DNA of 64,000 bases from Lachnospiraceae bacterium (lineage in GTDB: Bacteria; Bacillota; Clostridia; Lachnospirales; Lachnospiraceae), in NCBI GenBank assembly GCA_029227035.1, contig JAQXZD010000091.1, positions 1-64,000 of the forward strand. Direction: 5' to 3'. A model generated the notes under the pieces. The model saw only the letters and a list, made by a program, of their open reading frames with translations. It did no database searches and was not told the DNA's origin. The position numbers and the translations under genes are program-made. This document shows positions 57,969 to 64,000 of this stretch, one piece after another (the stretch's first letter is position 1; each line of letters opens with the position of its first letter).

Positions 57969-59510
57969 ATGGAAAACGAACTGATCAATGTATTAATTGC
58001 AGATGACGAGCCACTGGTTCGGGATGGACTCAAATATATTATCGATTGGAATGCACTGGGATTCTGCATCTGCGGGGAAGCCGCAAACGGTGATGATGCC
58101 CTCGCCATGATTCACAAATATCAGCCGGGACTGGTTCTTTTGGATATCCGCATGCCGGGCATGTACGGAACGGAACTGATGGAGAAAGTCCGTGGGGAAG
58201 GCTTCTCCGGCGATTTCATTATTTTATCCGGTTATTCCGATTTCAAGTACGCCCAGACCGCCCTTCATTTTGGTGCCTCTTTTTACCTGACCAAACCCAT
58301 TGATGAGGATGAATTGGAAAAAGCCGTCATCTCTGTGCGGGAAAAAATAGAAACTACCAAAAACCGGGAAAATTCCCTGAACCAGTATCTGTCCAAAGCA
58401 AAAACCACGGTGCTGTATGACCTTATCGCCACAACGGAATTCAACCCGTCTATCAATTATGTGGAGCTTGGACTTTCCTTTCCCATTTATCAGATTATTA
58501 TCTACGAGGGATATACTCCTTATTATCGTTCCTACAGTTTTGCCGACATTCTGCGCGTAACCAATCACGATAATAATTCTTTTGAGCATATTACCGTCGA
58601 TGGACATGATGTGATTTTATTAAAGGGAAATTTTGCTCTGGAACGTTTTCAGGCCTGCCTGCGTCATTACGAGGAAGGCACCCAGAAAGGTTCACCGCTG
58701 GACACCATTTTCCTTGCCTATGGCCCGACGGTCTCTTCGCTTTCCAATATTCACACCTCGTATGAGATGTGTCTGAACCTGATGAACCGGCGTTTCTTCT
58801 GCGAGGAAAACCAGCACGTTCTCTCCTACGAGAACCTGCCTGCCCAATCGGAAAATGCCCTTGTTCTGGACGAAGAGCTGGCTCTCTCTTATGCCACGCT
58901 TCTTGTGAACTATTTAAAGACCTGCAACCACAGGCGAATATCGGAAGTCCTGACCAACCTGAAAAACGACCTGTATAACTGCAATGCCGAGACCTCCAAT
59001 ATCAAATATTTTCTGGCGGATATCTTTTTGCAGATTAAGACTTCCATCATGCATACATACAGCGACGCAGACATTCCTTTTGCACACAATGCTGCGATTA
59101 TCGAGTTGATTGAAAACAAATATTATCTCTACGAAATTCTGCTCTATTTTACGGAACAGTTCGACATGATTATGCGTGCCATCGGAAGTAACTCCAACGA
59201 GAGTATTTTGGATGATATCATTGATTATATCCGGCATAATTACGCAATGCCTTTGAAGCTGGAGACAATCGCTCCGCTTTTTGGTTACAACAGTTCTTAC
59301 CTCGGCAAGCTTTTCACGCAGAAGATGGGACTCAGCTTTAATTCCTATCTGGATCAGGTGCGCATCAGGGAGGCCGTCAATTTATTGGACAATACCGACA
59401 TGAAGGTGTACGAAATCGCCGCAAAAGTCGGTTACAAAAACGTGGATTATTTTCATCAGAAATTTAAGAAACGCATGAATATGAGTCCTGCGGAGTACCG
59501 CAAGCGCTAA
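57969..59510 (+). CDS. YesN-like response regulator with AraC output
   Basis: NVLIADDEPLVRDGLKYIIDW, LVLLDIRMPGMYG, C-terminal AraC HTH FGYNSSYLGKLFTQKMGLSFNSYLDQVRI. Confidence 0.95.
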   Translation: MENELINVLIADDEPLVRDGLKYIIDWNALGFCICGEAANGDDALAMIHKYQPGLVLLDIRMPGMYGTELMEKVRGEGFSGDFIILSGYSDFKYAQTALHFGASFYLTKPIDEDELEKAVISVREKIETTKNRENSLNQYLSKAKTTVLYDLIATTEFNPSINYVELGLSFPIYQIIIYEGYTPYYRSYSFADILRVTNHDNNSFEHITVDGHDVILLKGNFALERFQACLRHYEEGTQKGSPLDTIFLAYGPTVSSLSNIHTSYEMCLNLMNRRFFCEENQHVLSYENLPAQSENALVLDEELALSYATLLVNYLKTCNHRRISEVLTNLKNDLYNCNAETSNIKYFLADIFLQIKTSIMHTYSDADIPFAHNAAIIELIENKYYLYEILLYFTEQFDMIMRAIGSNSNESILDDIIDYIRHNYAMPLKLETIAPLFGYNSSYLGKLFTQKMGLSFNSYLDQVRIREAVNLLDNTDMKVYEIAAKVGYKNVDYFHQKFKKRMNMSPAEYRKR

Positions 59511-59540
59511 AAAAGGTCGGGAAAATTCTCCCGACCTTTT
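59511..59540. terminator. bidirectional terminator between response regulator and GH42
   Basis: AAAAGGTCGGG-aaaattct-CCCGACCTTTT. Confidence 0.92.
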
Positions 59541-59543
59541 GGT

Positions 59544-61562
59544 TTATTCCTTTACCAGAATTTTTACATCCCTGCCTGCAAGAAGCATCTCTCCTGCCTC
59601 ATAACTTTCTCCGCTTATGAGATCCTGCATTGCAGCCTGCAGCATGATACGGCTCTCTTCCTCATTATGATTTAAGATAAATATCACCTGTTCCTTCTCG
59701 TTTTCACGGCTGGTTACTTCCACGCCATCCGGAACCTCAAGCACCGGCTTCACGCCGCTCTCTTCGCAGATATCCTTCAAGAAAGTCTGATAGAATGCCT
59801 CATTGGAAGCAGTCGCAAGATAATACGCCTTTCCCTCTCCGAAACTGTTTTTGGTAATTACCGGCATTCCCCGGTAAAAGTCCTCCATATAACCTTTTCC
59901 ATCCACCCGGACAGCGCCTTCCAGATGGATCAGGTCACACAATAACTCAGCCGGATAAATCTCGTCCCGATATAAGAAATGATTCTGTGTTTCTTTTGGC
60001 AGAGCATCTTCCTCCTCCACCCAGATTCCCAGAATATCCCTGAGCTTTCCCGGATATCCGCCAAGCGTTACCAGATCGTTCTCCTGTGCAATTCCGCTGA
60101 AAAAGGTCGTAAGGAACGTACCGCCCTGCTTTACAAAGCTTCGAATGTTCTCGTCGTGATTTCCCTTCACCATGTAATAAACAGGTGCTATTACCACCTT
60201 GTACGGCGTCAGATCCGCATCCTCCGCAACGATGTCCACATTGTAATTCATATTCCGAAGCGCCTCATAAAACCTGCCGAATTCATTCAGATACTTAAGT
60301 TCCCGGCTCGGTCCTGCGGAATACTCGATTGCCCACCAGTTATCCCAGTCCATGATCAGGGCAATATCGGATTTGGTACGCATGCCAAGCGTTCTTGTTC
60401 CGATTTTTTTCAGCTCTGCGCCAAGCTGCGCCACCTCTTTATAGACGCGCGCCTGTCTGCTTCCCGCATGATCAATCACGGCACCGTGATACTTCTCACA
60501 GGCTCCGATACTTCTTCTCATCTGGAAAAACATGACCGTATCCGCTCCGTGAGCCACTGCCTGATAGCTCCAGAGCCGCATCACTCCCGGTCTCTTTAAG
60601 GCGTTGTACGGAAGCCAGTTCGTTACACTCGGTGTCTGCTCCATCAAGGCGAACGGTTCTCCGCCTTTTATTCCACGCATCAGGTCGTGTGCCATGGCAA
60701 TCTTCGCATAGGAATCCTCATTGGAAGGATAATTGTCCCAAGACACAAAATCCATTTTCTTTGCCCATTTAAAATAATCCAGCGGCTTATAAAATCCCAT
60801 CAGATTGGTGGTCACCACGGCATCCTCTATCACTTCTTTGATTGCCTTTTCTTCCAGCTCATAACACTCCAGCATGGAGTCTGACATGAATCTCCGGTAA
60901 TCCAGTGATATCCCCTGAAAAGTGGTTCTGTCCGTCTCAAAATGCTCGCTTCGCATATCCGGCACCACAATCTCATCCCAGTCATAAAAGGTATGTCCCC
61001 AAAACGCAGTGTCCCATGCCTGATTCAGTGCATCAATGGTCCGGTACTTTTTCTGCAGCCACACCCGAAATTCCTTCTCACAGTTCTCACAATAGCACTC
61101 TCCTCCGAATTCATTGGAGACATGCCATGCCACAATGTTATCATAATCCTTGTAATGCTCTGCCAGCTTTCCGGCAAGACGCGCCGCATACTTCCGGTAA
61201 GTCGGGCTGTTTGGGCATGAATTATGCCTGTCTCCGAATTTGCGTTTTATCCCTTGAAAATTCACACGCAATATATCCGGATACTTTTTTGCCATCCATG
61301 CCGGATGTACCGCTGTGGAAGTTGCAAGGCACACTTTCATTCCGTTTGCCCTCACCAGCTCCATAATCTCATCCAGCAGGCTAAAGTCATAGGTGGTCTC
61401 ATTCGGCTGCAGTCTTGCCCATGAAAACACATTCAATGTCACAATATCAATCCCTGCATCCTTTAACATCTGCATGTCTTCTTTCCATACCTCTTTCGGC
61501 CACTGCTCCGGATTATAATCCCCACCGTATACAATCTGATCCAGTTTCTCATATGGAAGCAT
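59544..61562 (-). CDS. glycoside hydrolase family 42 beta-galactosidase
   Basis: YGGDYNPEQWPKEVW, WHVSNEFGGECYCENC, ALMEQTPSVTNW; start placed at MLPYEK after AAGGAGGG rather than 61595. Confidence 0.94.
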   Translation of the reverse strand: MLPYEKLDQIVYGGDYNPEQWPKEVWKEDMQMLKDAGIDIVTLNVFSWARLQPNETTYDFSLLDEIMELVRANGMKVCLATSTAVHPAWMAKKYPDILRVNFQGIKRKFGDRHNSCPNSPTYRKYAARLAGKLAEHYKDYDNIVAWHVSNEFGGECYCENCEKEFRVWLQKKYRTIDALNQAWDTAFWGHTFYDWDEIVVPDMRSEHFETDRTTFQGISLDYRRFMSDSMLECYELEEKAIKEVIEDAVVTTNLMGFYKPLDYFKWAKKMDFVSWDNYPSNEDSYAKIAMAHDLMRGIKGGEPFALMEQTPSVTNWLPYNALKRPGVMRLWSYQAVAHGADTVMFFQMRRSIGACEKYHGAVIDHAGSRQARVYKEVAQLGAELKKIGTRTLGMRTKSDIALIMDWDNWWAIEYSAGPSRELKYLNEFGRFYEALRNMNYNVDIVAEDADLTPYKVVIAPVYYMVKGNHDENIRSFVKQGGTFLTTFFSGIAQENDLVTLGGYPGKLRDILGIWVEEEDALPKETQNHFLYRDEIYPAELLCDLIHLEGAVRVDGKGYMEDFYRGMPVITKNSFGEGKAYYLATASNEAFYQTFLKDICEESGVKPVLEVPDGVEVTSRENEKEQVIFILNHNEEESRIMLQAAMQDLISGESYEAGEMLLAGRDVKILVKE

Positions 61563-61590
61563 TATTTTTCCCTCCTTTTTTATTCTAAAA

Positions 61591-61616
61591 TACACCGGGT
61601 GTTACCACCCGGTGTA
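61591..61616 (-). terminator. 11-bp intercistronic hairpin between solute-binding protein and GH42
   Basis: TACACCGGGTG-gtaa-CACCCGGTGTA followed by ttttagaataaaaaa on the minus strand. Confidence 0.65.
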
Positions 61617-61631
61617 TCGATTCCGAACAGA

Positions 61632-63419
61632 CTACTGTGCTGCCTTTACTGCCTCATCCATTGCTGCAAAATGATCCTTGCAATTCTGCTCATCTACTGC
61701 CAATACGTCATTATATCCCAGTCCCTCTACGGTATCCTGCATCTGCGCTAATAAGCTGTTAAATTCATCATCGCTATTTGCAAATACCATCTTCCAGGAG
61801 TATTCTACAATTGTCTGCTTGCACTGCTCTTTGGTTGTGCTAATATCTGTGGAATATTCCGGTGCTGCATAGTTTGTTCCCGGAAGTACCATTATGTGAT
61901 TGGTATCATTCATATAATCGATTGCCGTGCTTGCATTGTTGTTATGTGCTGACCAATCCTCAGAAAGTGGTGTTGCAGTTTTTTCAAGATAATCATCCCA
62001 TCGCTGGTAATTATAGCACATTCCGTTTTCATCATTCTCATCTATAATTCCAACAGTTTTGAAGTTCAAAGCGGAAATTCCGTCTTTCCATGTTCCACCG
62101 CCCCATTCATCCGGAACCGAGAGATCAGCCTTGATATCTACAAATGCCTGAACACCAAAATCAGTAAGAACCGGCTCACCGTCCTTCATTTCCCATGTAA
62201 GTCCTTCCGGTCCACAGGTACCACCGGTTTCCGGACAAGATGCCATGATTCCTTCCGGAGAATATAACCAATCAATAAAGTCTACCAGTCTCTGCGGATC
62301 CTTTGCCTGACTTCCAACCATAATTGTCGCCTCAAGTTTACCATATGGCATGGAGCCGTGGGACAAACAAGCCATATCATCAATTGTTGCACAAGCAAAT
62401 CCTTTTCCTTCCGCGGTATGCTCTGTGGTATTATACACACCGGAGCCTAACCATGGCCACAAAGAGTATAAGACTGCTCCATCACGGAATTTATTCTGTG
62501 TAGTTGTAAAATCCTGTGTGGTAGATTCCGGATCTACTAATCCCATCTGATTTGCTTCGTACAAGAATTTCAAACTTCTTACATAAATGCCATCTTCATC
62601 GATAACACTCTGCATATCCGATCCGTCTACTTTTTCCATACAGAATCCTGATGGCTGATATCCATAAAGAGCAGCTAACGCACCTGCATTCTGCATTACA
62701 TCGCCATCCCAATCTTTAAACAGGGAAAATGCATATACATCTTTTCCGGAATCGCTTGTTCCTGCTGCATCCTGCATCTCTTTGAGAACCGGCAACAAAT
62801 CTTCCAGTGTCCCAATTTCCGGATATCCTACCTGTCCATATAAATCCCAACGAATAGATGCTGCATTGGTCGGATCCGATGCCTCACATGGCTCTGTTGG
62901 GGACAATGTTGAAATCTCACTCGGAACAGCCCATGTTCCTTCCTGTTCTGCTAAAGCACTGGTTGACTCAATTGCTTCTGAATATTTCTGCAGATAAGTA
63001 CAGTCAGCCATATAATCGGTAATATCAAGAACCAGTCCTGCTGAAACCATATCCTTTAAACGGCTCTTATCTGCATTTGTAATAATCAGATCACCCAGAT
63101 TTCCGTTTGCAGAACGTGTCTGATACAGGGTATCTCCACCACCTGCCACATTTGGTGCAATAATATTAAGTTCCATATTAAACTTATCTTTTACGATTTT
63201 TGCAAACCAGCCGGTCTGAATTCCCTGAAAGTTTGCCTGACTGTCAAACACATCAATCGTAAGTGGCTCTTCATATTTGGATGAGCTGGCGGATTGCGTA
63301 CCACCATCTACCTTTTTTGAAGAAGAGTCATCGCCACAACCGGCCATCAGTAATGTAACCATGGTTGCTGCAAGAGTTACCCCAAGTACTCTTTTGATTA
63401 TTCCTTTTTTCATAGTCAT
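61632..63419 (-). CDS. extracellular solute-binding lipoprotein (carbohydrate ABC transporter)
   Basis: Lipobox LLMAGCGDDSS; LTIDVFDSQANFQGIQTGWFAKIVKDKFNMELNII. Confidence 0.92.
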   Translation of the reverse strand: MTMKKGIIKRVLGVTLAATMVTLLMAGCGDDSSSKKVDGGTQSASSSKYEEPLTIDVFDSQANFQGIQTGWFAKIVKDKFNMELNIIAPNVAGGGDTLYQTRSANGNLGDLIITNADKSRLKDMVSAGLVLDITDYMADCTYLQKYSEAIESTSALAEQEGTWAVPSEISTLSPTEPCEASDPTNAASIRWDLYGQVGYPEIGTLEDLLPVLKEMQDAAGTSDSGKDVYAFSLFKDWDGDVMQNAGALAALYGYQPSGFCMEKVDGSDMQSVIDEDGIYVRSLKFLYEANQMGLVDPESTTQDFTTTQNKFRDGAVLYSLWPWLGSGVYNTTEHTAEGKGFACATIDDMACLSHGSMPYGKLEATIMVGSQAKDPQRLVDFIDWLYSPEGIMASCPETGGTCGPEGLTWEMKDGEPVLTDFGVQAFVDIKADLSVPDEWGGGTWKDGISALNFKTVGIIDENDENGMCYNYQRWDDYLEKTATPLSEDWSAHNNNASTAIDYMNDTNHIMVLPGTNYAAPEYSTDISTTKEQCKQTIVEYSWKMVFANSDDEFNSLLAQMQDTVEGLGYNDVLAVDEQNCKDHFAAMDEAVKAAQ

Positions 63420-63475
63420 AATCCTCCTAACTTTTTTTATTATATAATTTATTTATAAGAAGCCGCAACCTCTTC

Positions 63476-64000
63476 TTATCCTTTTACAGAACCAATCATG
63501 ATTCCCTTTACAAAATATCTCTGGAATATCGGGTAAACAAACAATATCGGTAATACAACGATAACGGAAATCGTCATACGTATGGAAGTCGGTGTCTGCT
63601 GTGTCGCAAGATTGGCAATCGCTGCTACACTTCCGCTCGACTTCACCATTGTTGCCAGAGAATTTGCCTGATTCAAATATGTATAAAGCAGATACTGCAG
63701 TGAATACAGTTTCTGGTCTGTGATATAAATCAAGGTATCCTGGAACGAGTTCCACTGTCCTACTGCGGACCAGATTGCAACCGTTGCCAGAATCGGCTTA
63801 CAGGTCGGCAGAATTACCTTGAAAAATCTGGTCAGGATTCCCGCACCGTCTATCATAGCTGCCTCTTCCAATGCCGGTGGAATGGACTCCACATAGGTCT
63901 TTACCATGATAATGTTAAATGGCTGTACAATCGCCGGGATGATGTATACCCAGAACGTATTGGTCAGATGCAGTGTCTTCATTGTCATAAACATCGGAAT
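63476..64000 (-). CDS. carbohydrate ABC transporter permease (LplC/CarB-like), truncated by window end
   Basis: EAAMIDGAGILTRFFKVILPTCKPILATVAIWSAVGQWNSF EAA-loop motif; C-terminal FQRYFVKGIMIGSVKG. Confidence 0.93.
   Translation of the reverse strand: MPMFMTMKTLHLTNTFWVYIIPAIVQPFNIIMVKTYVESIPPALEEAAMIDGAGILTRFFKVILPTCKPILATVAIWSAVGQWNSFQDTLIYITDQKLYSLQYLLYTYLNQANSLATMVKSSGSVAAIANLATQQTPTSIRMTISVIVVLPILFVYPIFQRYFVKGIMIGSVKG

Noticed and set aside
61563-61595. Upstream GH42 start (MYFRIKKEGKI)
   Set aside because: These codons read through the hairpin and the RBS AAGGAGGG; the true start is at 61562.

Overview
This 64 kb window looks like chromosome of a Lachnospiraceae-type Firmicute. I infer this from gene content and order; no 16S gene is present. 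Coding density is high and most genes are on the minus strand. I saw no prophage, IS transposase, CRISPR array or rRNA. Main blocks: (1) radA/clpC preceded by a two-gene unit encoding a dockerin-tagged glucosaminidase and a membrane-anchored cohesin-like protein; (2) YfhO plus LTA-synthase-like envelope genes, an XRE/small-protein pair with a perfect 22-bp palindrome, and a 7TM-GGDEF-EAL protein; (3) a 3-gene unit with a ParB-like/BMP(PnrA)-like fusion lacking a signal peptide, a metallophosphoesterase and an AEC permease; (4) a stand-alone CheC-type phosphatase plus CheY pair; (5) the conserved ispF-cysE-cysS-mrnC-rlmB-sigH order, here followed by mecA; (6) sulfur/methionine genes (metY, metH, cysteine desulfurase), a nucleotidase-kinase-like fusion and a decayed DUF4258/YgiT-type TA locus; (7) efp, rpiB, nrdR, ylmC and ychF; (8) an intracellular xyloglucan-oligosaccharide-type locus (GH31, GH3, GH42, ABC importer, YesMN-like two-component system, FucI-like isomerase, DUF4867, xylulokinase, transaldolase). 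Four tRNAs (Leu-CAA, Thr-GGT, Met-CAT, Val-TAC) were read directly. The strongest candidates for new biology are the cohesin/dockerin-tagged autolysin pair, the cytoplasmic ParB-BMP fusion unit, the CheC-CheY pair, and a structured intergenic repeat family. All family assignments come from reading the sequence; no database search was run.
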